64,000 nucleotides of DNA from Methylocystis sp. (GCA_002929055.1 PERY01000002.1:62001-126000); one strand, 5' to 3'. Numbered from the stretch's first letter, positions 9,806 through 18,297 are shown. Translations and numbers: made by a program. Notes: a model not told the origin generated them from the sequence alone.

Positions 9806-12800
9806 TTATTTGCTGATCGACACGAGCTCCATCGGATCGAAGTGATAGTTGAGGCCGAGGCGCGCGATCTGACCGGTGAAGCGCGTGCTCGCGGTAAGGT
9901 TTGCAGCGTTTACGTATGCCGCGAAGAACGAGGACGCCACGGCTCCGGCCTGATAATTCAGCCTACCGAGATCCCAGTACAGATATTCGGCCTTGAGGCT
10001 CATCGCCGGCGAGAATTTCCACTCGACGCCGCCGCCGACCGTCCATCCCACGCGCGCAGTCGCAATGTGGCCTAGAGAACTGACCGAGCGGAAGCCAACA
10101 TCCGAGGCTGCGATTGGCGTGACCTCGCTTCGCGCCGTGACGCCGCCGTAAGCGAAGCCCGCAGTGCCATAGGCCAGCAGCGCGGGCGTGACGAGGTAAC
10201 CGCCGCGAACGCGCCCCGTGCCGAACCAGTCGAGCGTCTTCTCCTGTGTGACCGCCGTTGTCCAAAGCGCGATGGGCACGTTTGCGATCGACCCCTGCGC
10301 CGCGTTGACGAAACCGCTCCGGCCGCTCTGGCTCGAGCCCTGCAGGTCAGCCTCGGCGCCCAGCACATAACGTCCCACAGCGTAGTTGTAACCGGCCTGG
10401 CCGCCGCCGATGACGCCGTCGGCAGGCGCATGCACTCCCCCTGTCGCACTCGCCGCAGGGGCCGCCTCCAACTCAGGAAATAACCGCGGAATGAAAGCCG
10501 CCGAGGTTGAAATCGATGGCGACGCGTCCCAGGAATAGCCTGCGTTCAAACCCGCATAGAAGCCGGTCGTAAATGCGGCGGGCGGGGCTGCGGGCGCCGC
10601 CGCGGCGCCGGTCGCGCCGAAGTGATAGTTTATGCCGATGCGCGTAACGTCGCCTCTGAACTGCGTCCGCGCTGTAGCGGCGATCACATTGGTGAGAGGA
10701 ATGCCGGGCAGCACGGTCATCAGCGGGGAAAGGCCATAGCTGACGCTGCCGAGATCGTAATGCAGATATTCAGCCTTCACGCTCGCGTTATTGCCGAACA
10801 TCCACTCGAGGCCGGCGCCGACGGTCCAGCCAACGCGCAAGCCGGAATAGCCGCCGACAGCGCCGGATGATTGCAGGACGTCGCCAAGGCCTCCCCCGAA
10901 GTTGGGAAGCCCGAGACCAAGCCATTTTTGCTGCACAAAGCTGTGCGCTTCGGCGTAGCCATAGGCGAGGCCGCCGGTGCCATAAGCCAGAAACGTCGGC
11001 GTGATGAGATAGCCGCCGCGACCGCGCACCGTGCCGAGCCAGCTCACATTCTTCGTATGCGAGACGGAGGTCAGACCGACGTCCGTATCGACCGAGGCCC
11101 CAAGGAAGGCGCCGCCTTGATTGTAGTATTCAGTCACGATGTTGGCGAAGCGGGCGTCCGGTTTGCCGTGTCTGGTCCTGGGGTTCGAGCCTTGAATATC
11201 CGCTTCGAAGCCGGCCACGACCCTGCCAGACTGGAAATTGTAGCCGATCTGGGCGCCGCCGGCGTAGCCGCCGCCTGCTGCGAACGACCGACCGGTAACG
11301 CCCAAAGCAGAAACGGCAGAATGTCCGGGAGCGCCAAATCCGACCGCGACGCCAGGCCCGGGAGGCAAGGGCGGAGGCAGGTTCGGCAGGAACACCGAGC
11401 CAGTGTAAGCCGCATCGACGCCTGTCGCCGTTGGCACGCCCACCGTCGCGATCTCCGGGCGCGGATCCCATGTGTAGCCGGCGTTGAGGCCGGCGTATAA
11501 TCCTTGCCAAAGCGCCAGCGTCGACGCGGGCGCCTTCTTGTTCAAGACGCCCGCCGAACCCGGCAATGCGTCCGGCGCGAGCGGATCGCCTGCAAAACGC
11601 ATGTTGAAGTTGACGTTGGTGCGATAGCCGTTTGGACGGAACAGGAGATTCGAATAATCGCGGCCGAATTCGATCGACAGCGACTCGCCGAACGGCGTGC
11701 CGGTGAAATTGGTGTCGGCGCGCAGGCCGCCGCCGAATGTCTCGGCCCATATGCGCTTGCGCTCGACGATGAAGGGTCGCTCGCGCACGCCCGCTCCCCA
11801 CGCGCCAAAAACATAAGGCGAGACGATGCTGTTGTAGCCGAGCAGTTCGACCGAGAACGGGCGGGTCAATTCCCCGCGCACGGTGACGCCGCGGTCGACG
11901 TTGATGGTGCCGGCAGCGTAGCCGGACACGGCTTCGGGGCCGTCGAGGATGAAATTCTCCGGCGTCATCAAAGCCTGACCGAAGCTCGTCTGCCCCCGGC
12001 CGATGAACGTGAGGCGAAACGACTCCGGCAGATTGAGATCGACGCGCGCCTTGGCCGCGAGACGATTGAAGACAGGCGACGCGCCGGGACGCGACAGCGG
12101 CACGCCCAGGAAGGGCGCATCATCGCCGGAACGACCGCCGAGGCCTTGCGCATAATAGAGGTTCGCGGTCACGACGCCGCCCATGAGCCAGGGGAAGACA
12201 TACCTCCCCTCGCCGACGAGGCGCAGCGCATTGTAGCGGTCGCGATTGAAAGAATAGAAGGCCGAGCCGAAGAACAGACCGGCGGGCCCGCGCTGGTTGT
12301 TTTCGACGTGCTCGAAACTCGCCTGCGCCTTCAGATAATAGTCGGCGGCGAGAAAAATCGGATAGGCGGCGCGCGCATAGGTGCGCTCGAAGGTTCCGGT
12401 GGCGCGCTCGCCCCCTTCCTGTAGGTCCGGAACGAGGGAATAGGGTACCGGCGTCGGTCGGGAACGCGCGATGAGATAGCCCGCGCCGACGGCGAGGCCG
12501 TCCGCGCCGATCGGCGTCGCGCCATCGACGCTGACCGCCTGGCTCTTCGATTGGCCCGCGAAGAAGCGATCGAAGTCGGAGCTGGACGAAACCGCAACAG
12601 AAAGCTGCTCGCCCCAGCCGAGCGCATTATTGAGGGCGAAGGACTTCGAGAACTCCCAGGTTCCGAACTCCCTCGGCAGCCGGTTGCTGATGTTGACGGC
12701 GCCGGTGACCCGATTTTCGAACACCTGCGCGACAAGGACGTCGCCGTCCGGCGCCGCGCCCGGCGTGATCAGGGTCAAGCCCGAGACGCCAGCGATGTTG

Positions 12801-13432
12801 CCTATAAGTTGTGTCTGGCGCTGATATTCCTCGACGGTCAGGCGCCGTTTCCCGACGAGCGGCTCAAGACGCGCGCGCACGAGAGCTCTCGCCTGTTCCG
12901 GCACCCGGGAAAGATCGAGCTTCTCGATATAGGCGTCGGTGACGGTGATCGTGACGTCGCCATTGGCGAACTCGGGCGACTTCGTCTCGAGTATCGCGAG
13001 CGGATAGCGCCTGGCGTAGGCCCCCTGCAGCTCCCCCGCGATCTGGTAGACCTGCGCGACTGTGAGGCGCTGGTCCTGCAAGCGTCGCGCGAATTGCGCG
13101 TTCTCTTCGGCGAGTTCCGGAAAGCCGCCCTGCAACGTCACACGGCGCACGACGACAAATCTCTTTTCAGCGTCGCGCGGGACGATGAGGCCGCGGCGTC
13201 CGCGCGTCACGCGCGTCTCCAGTTCGCTCGGCGCGGGCGGCCGCGCCGAGGGCGCAAGAACCGTCGGGTTGAATACTTGAGCCTGTGCTGTCGGAAATGG
13301 AAATGCTGCACTGGCAGCAAAGGCTAAGACAATAGAAACGCCCCAATCCGCTGACTGCTTTTGCGTACGAATAGCCAAGGTTCCTTGCCCCCTGCGCAAT
13401 CTCAACGATAGACGCACAAGGATAAGCCGCAT
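9806..13432 (-). CDS. TpsB-like (POTRA + ShlB) outer-membrane transporter fused to two C-terminal Omp25/opacity-type beta-barrel domains
   Basis: 1208 aa; signal-like N-terminus, POTRA-like RFVVVRRVTLQGGFPELAEENAQFA, ShlB-like barrel (AVNISNRLPREFGTWEFSKSFALNNALGWGEQLSVAVSSS...SIEFGRDYSNLLFRPNGYRTNVNFNMRFAGD), then two tandem units LYAGLNAGYTWD...IGINYHFGA and FYAGLNAGYSWD...LGLNYHFDP. Confidence 0.85.
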   Translation of the reverse strand: MRLILVRLSLRLRRGQGTLAIRTQKQSADWGVSIVLAFAASAAFPFPTAQAQVFNPTVLAPSARPPAPSELETRVTRGRRGLIVPRDAEKRFVVVRRVTLQGGFPELAEENAQFARRLQDQRLTVAQVYQIAGELQGAYARRYPLAILETKSPEFANGDVTITVTDAYIEKLDLSRVPEQARALVRARLEPLVGKRRLTVEEYQRQTQLIGNIAGVSGLTLITPGAAPDGDVLVAQVFENRVTGAVNISNRLPREFGTWEFSKSFALNNALGWGEQLSVAVSSSSDFDRFFAGQSKSQAVSVDGATPIGADGLAVGAGYLIARSRPTPVPYSLVPDLQEGGERATGTFERTYARAAYPIFLAADYYLKAQASFEHVENNQRGPAGLFFGSAFYSFNRDRYNALRLVGEGRYVFPWLMGGVVTANLYYAQGLGGRSGDDAPFLGVPLSRPGASPVFNRLAAKARVDLNLPESFRLTFIGRGQTSFGQALMTPENFILDGPEAVSGYAAGTINVDRGVTVRGELTRPFSVELLGYNSIVSPYVFGAWGAGVRERPFIVERKRIWAETFGGGLRADTNFTGTPFGESLSIEFGRDYSNLLFRPNGYRTNVNFNMRFAGDPLAPDALPGSAGVLNKKAPASTLALWQGLYAGLNAGYTWDPRPEIATVGVPTATGVDAAYTGSVFLPNLPPPLPPGPGVAVGFGAPGHSAVSALGVTGRSFAAGGGYAGGAQIGYNFQSGRVVAGFEADIQGSNPRTRHGKPDARFANIVTEYYNQGGAFLGASVDTDVGLTSVSHTKNVSWLGTVRGRGGYLITPTFLAYGTGGLAYGYAEAHSFVQQKWLGLGLPNFGGGLGDVLQSSGAVGGYSGLRVGWTVGAGLEWMFGNNASVKAEYLHYDLGSVSYGLSPLMTVLPGIPLTNVIAATARTQFRGDVTRIGINYHFGATGAAAAPAAPPAAFTTGFYAGLNAGYSWDASPSISTSAAFIPRLFPELEAAPAASATGGVHAPADGVIGGGQAGYNYAVGRYVLGAEADLQGSSQSGRSGFVNAAQGSIANVPIALWTTAVTQEKTLDWFGTGRVRGGYLVTPALLAYGTAGFAYGGVTARSEVTPIAASDVGFRSVSSLGHIATARVGWTVGGGVEWKFSPAMSLKAEYLYWDLGRLNYQAGAVASSFFAAYVNAANLTASTRFTGQIARLGLNYHFDPMELVSISK

Positions 13433-13742
13433 GTCATTACGATTTACAGCAAGAACAGCATTACGGCATAGCTTGGAAAGAATTTTCCACCGCCGTGCGC
13501 CAATATTACAACATCACTATGTATTAGTACGTAGGTAAGTCTACATATCCAGGCTTATGCTTGGCCGCACTGACGGACTGACACCCTGTTCTTTCGATAA
13601 AGCAGCACCCGAGCGGTCACTCCCGAGCGAGCTTTAAGGACAGGATTCTGTTTTAATCCGGATTATTTTAAGCCGAAATGGCGCCTATCGACGTTTTAGC
13701 AGACCTTCTAAGTTTTGCCTCGAAGCTTGCAAGTAAAGCTTC

Positions 13743-13759
13743 ATGCAGAAAAACTGCAT
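13743..13759 (+). promoter_or_regulatory. 5' UTR hairpin just upstream of the Shine-Dalgarno of the first curlin-like gene
   Basis: ATGCAG-AAAAA-CTGCAT, 6-bp perfect stem, 4 nt before AGGAGGT (13764-13770). Confidence 0.4.
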
Positions 13760-13776
13760 CCTCAGGAGGTTTTACG

Positions 13777-14130
13777 ATGAAGAAACTGCTGATTATCCCC
13801 GCGTTCCTCGCCCTTTCCTCGAGCGCCGCCTTCGCGCAGAGCCCGATCGGCATCAACAACAGCTTCGGCGGCGGCTTCACGGCCAACGCCACTGTGCTCC
13901 AGAGCATCGGCAACCTCGGCTATGCGACGACTGCGCAGCAATATGCGACCGTGCTGCAGAACTCGCCGAATCTCGCCGGCGCGCCGCGCATCAGGGGCAG
14001 CTTCGTCGGCGGCTTCAACGCCACCGCCAATGTGAACCAGTCTGTCTCGGGTCTCTACAACGGCGCCCAGACGCTGCAGAACGCCGCGGTCGTGCAGAAC
14101 TCGCCGGCCTTCACGAACACCTCGCCCTGA
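13777..14130 (+). CDS. Small secreted curlin-like repeat protein 1
   Basis: 117 aa; strong SD AGGAGGT; signal peptide MKKLLIIPAFLALSSSAAFAQ; two internal repeats FGGGFTANATVLQSIGNLGYATTAQQYATVLQNSP / FVGGFNATANVNQSVSGLYNGAQTLQNAAVVQNSP. Confidence 0.65.
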   Translation: MKKLLIIPAFLALSSSAAFAQSPIGINNSFGGGFTANATVLQSIGNLGYATTAQQYATVLQNSPNLAGAPRIRGSFVGGFNATANVNQSVSGLYNGAQTLQNAAVVQNSPAFTNTSP

Positions 14131-14173
14131 TCCGGGTCTTCACTGATCTGATCACGACGCGCTGACAAGCCTG

Positions 14174-14198
14174 GCCGCGGCGGCGAGACCGCCGCGGC
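14174..14198 (+). promoter_or_regulatory. Strong intergenic hairpin inside the curlin-like operon (possible attenuator or processing site)
   Basis: GCCGCGGCGG-CGAGA-CCGCCGCGGC, 10-bp perfect stem between genes 1 and 2; no obvious T-tract. Confidence 0.5.
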
Positions 14199-14254
14199 TG
14201 CGCAGAAGGGGCAGCCATCGCCAGGTTGCATCGTGAACCGAAAGAGCGAAACCC

Positions 14255-14554
14255 ATGAAAACCTGTGCACGTTTCCTGCTGCTTTGTTCCTGCCTGATGG
14301 GCTCCGGCGCAGCACAAGCCCAGTCCGCCAACTATCTCTATAATTACCAGACGCCCATGATCAGCGTGCAGGCGGGCCTTCAGATCGGCAAGAAGACGGA
14401 ATTCGTCGCCGTGCAAAACAGCATGACGAACATCGTCTCGGTGACGCAGATCGCTCCGCTCGCTGGCGCGCTCGTCGTGCAGAACGGCGCTCTCAACCAG
14501 GCGAATGTCGTGCAAATCGGCTCCGATCTCCCGTTCATCATGTTCGGGCCGTAG
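14255..14554 (+). CDS. Small secreted curlin-like protein 2
   Basis: 99 aa; signal peptide MKTCARFLLLCSCLMGSGAAQAQ; AVQNSMTNIVSVTQIAPLAGALVVQNGALNQANVVQIG resembles curlin N-x-A-x-x-x-Q-x-G units. Confidence 0.6.
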   Translation: MKTCARFLLLCSCLMGSGAAQAQSANYLYNYQTPMISVQAGLQIGKKTEFVAVQNSMTNIVSVTQIAPLAGALVVQNGALNQANVVQIGSDLPFIMFGP

Positions 14555-14581
14555 CAGCCCACCCTTCACAAGGGGTCTTAC

Positions 14582-14833
14582 ATGAAAAGCCGTCTTCTCA
14601 CTCTGTTCGCGAGCGCAATCGCAATGACCCCGACTTTTGCAAACGAGATCACCGTCGTCACCGAGTCGGCGAAGGGACGATCCACCGCCACGATCATGCA
14701 GTCTGGCCCTGCGGGCGAGCAGAAGCCCGCCTTGGACGTCCAGTCCGGTCCCGGCTACGTCATCGTCAAGCAGCGCGGTCAGAGCAGCCGCGCCGTCATT
14801 TTCCAGGGCAATGGCGCGACCGACGGCCGGTGA
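14582..14833 (+). CDS. Small secreted curlin-like protein 3
   Basis: 83 aa; signal peptide MKSRLLTLFASAIAMTPTFA; RSTATIMQSGPAG...ALDVQSGPGYVIVKQRGQSSRAVIFQGNGA. Confidence 0.55.
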   Translation: MKSRLLTLFASAIAMTPTFANEITVVTESAKGRSTATIMQSGPAGEQKPALDVQSGPGYVIVKQRGQSSRAVIFQGNGATDGR

Positions 14834-14850
14834 CGCCAACGCAGCGACAG

Positions 14851-14890
14851 AAGAAGAGTTCCCGATCGGCCTGCCCGGAGGCTCTTCTTT
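14851..14890 (+). terminator. Possible transcription terminator after the curlin-like operon
   Basis: AAGAAGAG ... CTCTTCTT 8-bp stem with short T run (CTCTTCTTT), 18 nt after the gene 3 stop. Confidence 0.35.
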
Positions 14891-14912
14891 CGAACGCCGA
14901 TGGGGGAAGAGT

Positions 14913-15314
14913 ATGGCGCGGCCTTACAGCCAGGATTTGCGTGACCGCGTGATTGAAGCGGCTTTGGCCGGCGCGACCGCGCGGGACGTCGCGACCCGCT
15001 TCGGCATCGCGCCCTCCACGGCGACGCGGTGGGTCAAGCGCATGAAGGAGACAGGCGAAAGGAAGGCCCGCCGGCAGGGTCACGGCGGCGTCTCCAAGCT
15101 TGACGCGCACCGCGAGTTCCTGCTCGCCATCATTTCCGAAACGCCCCGCATCACAATCTGCGCGCTTCGAGCCCGCCTGCTCGCGGAACGCAGCCTCCAC
15201 GTTGGCGCAGCGACGATGTGGGCCTTCCTGCGACGCGAGCGCGCCAATGCAAAGGCTCAGCCCCACAGCCTGGCGGAAGCCGGCGAACGTCAGTCGAGCG
15301 GCTTCAGCTGCTGA
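14913..15314 (+). pseudogene. IS630-family transposase N-terminal remnant (HTH region only)
   Basis: MARPYSQDLRDRVIEAALAGATARDVATRFGIAPSTATRWVKRMKETGERKARRQGHGG...LRARLLAERSLHVGAATMWAFLRRE; no DDE catalytic half follows before the next gene at 15399. Confidence 0.75.
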
Positions 15315-15398
15315 ACCTCCGCGTTGGCAGAATCGGTTCTTGAAGGCATTCTCGATCTCCTCTCGCCATGCCGGCGGGCGTTCGGGGAGGAATTGACC

Positions 15399-16193
15399 AT
15401 GACGCGCAGGCTCATCATTGCAGCGTCGGCCTGGATCCTGACAGCTTCTGCAGCCCCCGGCCAATCCATCGACCTCGCCTCCAGCAAGGTCGTGGACCTC
15501 AGCCACGCATTCGACGCCAACACGATCTACTGGCCGACGGAAGCCAGCGGGTTCCAGCTCAAGCAAGAGCACAAGGGCGTCACCAAGGGCGGCTTCTTCT
15601 ATTACTCCAACACATTCTGCGCCCCCGAGCATGGCGGCACGCATATCGACGCGCCCATGCATTTCGCGGAGAGCCGCTGGACCAACTCCGACATCCCGCT
15701 CGACAGGCTGATACGGCCTGCGGTCGTCATCGACATTTCAGGGAAGGCGGAAGCGAACCCGGATTATACGCTCACGCCGGCGGATATTGCTGAATGGGAG
15801 GCGGCGCATGAACGCATCCCGGACGGCGCCATCGTGCTCTTGCGCACCGGCTGGAGCGCGCGCTGGGGGGACAAGAAGGCTTATCTTGGAGACGATACGC
15901 CGGGGAAGATCGACAATCTGCACTTCCCGTCCTTCGGGGCGGAGGCGGCGGCCGTCCTCGTCAGCGAGCGCCACGTTTCGCTGATCGGCGTCGACGCCGC
16001 CAGCGTCGACAACGGGCCTTCGAAGGATTTCCTTGTCCACCGCGTTATCGGCGGCGCGAATGTTCCGGGGCTGGAGAATCTCACAAATCTCGACCAACTG
16101 CCCGCGACCGGCGCGCTCATCATGGCGATGCCCATGAAGATCGCGCATGGATCGGGCGCGCCCGCGCGGGTGATCGCCTTCGCGCCGCGCTGA
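15399..16193 (+). CDS. Secreted cyclase-family (kynurenine formamidase-like) metal-dependent hydrolase
   Basis: 264 aa; signal peptide; VVDLSHAFDANTIYWP, EHGGTHIDAPMHF. Confidence 0.85.
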   Translation: MTRRLIIAASAWILTASAAPGQSIDLASSKVVDLSHAFDANTIYWPTEASGFQLKQEHKGVTKGGFFYYSNTFCAPEHGGTHIDAPMHFAESRWTNSDIPLDRLIRPAVVIDISGKAEANPDYTLTPADIAEWEAAHERIPDGAIVLLRTGWSARWGDKKAYLGDDTPGKIDNLHFPSFGAEAAAVLVSERHVSLIGVDAASVDNGPSKDFLVHRVIGGANVPGLENLTNLDQLPATGALIMAMPMKIAHGSGAPARVIAFAPR

Positions 16194-16202
16194 AGTCGCG
16201 CT

Positions 16203-16973
16203 TTAGCGCTGGAAGTTCTTCAGCACCTGCGCAAGCGGATGAGACTCGACGGCCACCTCCCCGGTGAAGGGATGGTCATATGAGACGATCACGAACAGCC
16301 CCATGAAGACAATGGCCGCGAGCGCCGCCGTCATGGCGAGTTGCGGCCGCAGATTGTCCATGCCGAAGAAATAGGTGAAGCCGACCGTGATGAGCGCGCC
16401 GCCCACCAGCATCAACCATAGCGCGGGGGGAACGATCCCCTCCGCAAGATGCAGCCGGCCGCGGCGCGCCTGCGTGATAGCCGCGAGCTCTCTCATGATT
16501 TCGCCGCCGATCGCCTGGGGTTTGCTGTCGGCGAAGCGTATGGCGGCGACATAGAGCGCATCGAGAGCCTTGGCGGCCTCCTTGCTCTCTTTCTCGTTGC
16601 TCATCCTGGGCCATTCCTCCTCGACGACGGTCGTGAGATAGGCGTCGAGCGCCGCGCGGGTCGCGGCGCCGTTCGCCTCATCGCTGAGGGCGACGCGATA
16701 GAGCGTGGCGGACGCGCCCGACTCCTGAAGCACGAAAAGCTCGGCCTCGCTGAATTTGTCCCAGACGGCGACGATGGCGAAGGCGAGGATGACGGCGTAG
16801 ATCACGCCGACCGTGGCAAATTTGAAGCCGGCGATTTCGTTGTTCTTGACCAGCGCCGAAAGCGGAACGCGACGGCGCACCAGCACCGTGCCGAGCATCG
16901 CAAGCGCCACAGGGACGGCAACGACGAACAAGGCGCCGAGGGCCATCGGCAACCCGCATAAAAACAACAGCAT
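16203..16973 (-). CDS. DUF4239 (bestrophin-like) membrane protein
   Basis: 256 aa; KNNEIAGFKFATVGVIYAVILAFAIVAVWDKFSEAE...PPALWLMLVGGALITVGFTYFFG...QLAMTAALAAIVFMGLFVIVSYDHPFTGE. Confidence 0.8.
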   Translation of the reverse strand: MLLFLCGLPMALGALFVVAVPVALAMLGTVLVRRRVPLSALVKNNEIAGFKFATVGVIYAVILAFAIVAVWDKFSEAELFVLQESGASATLYRVALSDEANGAATRAALDAYLTTVVEEEWPRMSNEKESKEAAKALDALYVAAIRFADSKPQAIGGEIMRELAAITQARRGRLHLAEGIVPPALWLMLVGGALITVGFTYFFGMDNLRPQLAMTAALAAIVFMGLFVIVSYDHPFTGEVAVESHPLAQVLKNFQR

Positions 16974-17213
16974 GAACCGCCCCCGCGCAATGATTTGCGG
17001 TGAACATTCAAGGCCGAGCCTTCGCCCGTTGTCAACGCGGGGGAAAGCTTCAGCAGGCAGCCGCTAGCGCGGGCTTTGCTGGGCGACATGTCGTCGCGCG
17101 CCGAGGGCGACGTCGAAAATTTACGCTTAATTAATTCTTTTCACTTCTCCTCGAATTGCGCGCATCGGTTTCCGCTCACCTGGAATATGCGTCCAACCAA
17201 CTCGGGGCGTCGA

Positions 17214-17522
17214 ATGAACTTTTCCGGAAACATCTCAGGCGGAAACCGGGTCACTGGCTCGAACAAGCCCTCCGCATCGCGCAAGGGCTACGACGGCCTC
17301 GCGGGCGCGAGCGTTCTGAGGCGCACCGGCAAGGCGGCGCCCGCCGACAGCCTCGGTCGAGGCGACCCCACCGCGACGATCATGGCCGCACGCCGCCGTG
17401 GCGATGCGGAAGACAGGGTGGCGCGCCAGCTGCGCGATTATTATCAGACCCTGACGCGCGAACCCGTTCCGCACAGCATCGTGGCACTGCTCGACAGCCT
17501 GGAAGCCGGCCGCAAGCGCTGA
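17214..17522 (+). CDS. NepR-like anti-sigma factor (orphan)
   Basis: C-terminus VARQLRDYYQTLTREPVPHSIVALLDSLE matches the short NepR helix pattern (QLRxxYxxxxxEPVPxxxxxLLxxL). Start could be 17187. Confidence 0.6.
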   Translation: MNFSGNISGGNRVTGSNKPSASRKGYDGLAGASVLRRTGKAAPADSLGRGDPTATIMAARRRGDAEDRVARQLRDYYQTLTREPVPHSIVALLDSLEAGRKR

Positions 17523-17529
17523 ATGACCT

Positions 17530-18297
17530 TCAGAACACGACGACGCGGGCTCCTTTCGGCACGCGGTTGTAAAGGTCGATGACATCCGCGTTCATCATGC
17601 GGATGCAGCCGGATGAAACGGCATAGCCGATCGTATCCGGCTCGTTGGTGCCGTGGATGCGGAACATCGTATCCCTGTCGCCCCGGAACAGATAAAGCGC
17701 CCGCGCGCCGAGTGGGCTGTCGAAGCCGCCCTCGACATGACGGGGGATCTCGGGGCGACGCACCACCATTTCCTTGGGGGGCGTCCAGCTGGGCCAGAAC
17801 GCCTTGCGGCCGATCTGGGCCGTGCCCTTCCAGTCGAAGCCCTCCCTCCCTACGCCGACGTCATATTGATAGGCCTGGCCGCCGCCGATCGAGAGGTAGA
17901 GTTTGCGCTCGTTCGTGTCGATTGTAATCGTGCCCGCGGGGCGCCCCGTCGGATCGTCGACCTGCGTGCGCGTCGCGGCTGAGAAATCGACGTCGTCATC
18001 GAGGTTGGAGGGCCGCGCATAGCCGGGGTCGGCGTCGGGCGGCAGTTCCGCCATGCGAGGCGTCCGCCGTGGCGTGTCCGGACGTATGACCGGCCCCAGG
18101 ATGCCACGGCGATCGGCCTGCTCTTCCCCGTCGCTGGGGTACTCGTCCGGGGGCGCGCCGCCGAATTGCGCAAGCGCCGCCCCGCCTCCGAATGCGACAA
18201 AAAGCGCCAGGCACGTCGAGAAGAGTGGTCTCCGATTACGCAACGCCTGATCCATATCCGCACGCCCGACATATGAAAGGAGCGAAAAGCGGCGCAT
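17530..18297 (-). CDS. L,D-transpeptidase (YkuD domain)
   Basis: 255 aa; GTITIDTNERKLYLSIGGGQAYQYDVGVGREGF...FRIHGTNEPDTIGYAVSSGCIRMMNADVIDLYNRV. Confidence 0.93.
   Translation of the reverse strand: MRRFSLLSYVGRADMDQALRNRRPLFSTCLALFVAFGGGAALAQFGGAPPDEYPSDGEEQADRRGILGPVIRPDTPRRTPRMAELPPDADPGYARPSNLDDDVDFSAATRTQVDDPTGRPAGTITIDTNERKLYLSIGGGQAYQYDVGVGREGFDWKGTAQIGRKAFWPSWTPPKEMVVRRPEIPRHVEGGFDSPLGARALYLFRGDRDTMFRIHGTNEPDTIGYAVSSGCIRMMNADVIDLYNRVPKGARVVVF

Noticed and set aside
11504-12424. 306-aa plus-strand ORF opposite the TpsB fusion, considered as a possible hidden TpsA or chaperone gene
   Set aside because: No signal peptide or repeats; Arg/Glu-rich shadow ORF antisense to the barrel domain.
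14637-15314. 225-aa ORF seeming to fuse curlin-like protein 3 to a transposase
   Set aside because: The 5' part is out of frame with the secreted protein; the transposase reading starts at M 14913 and is a remnant.
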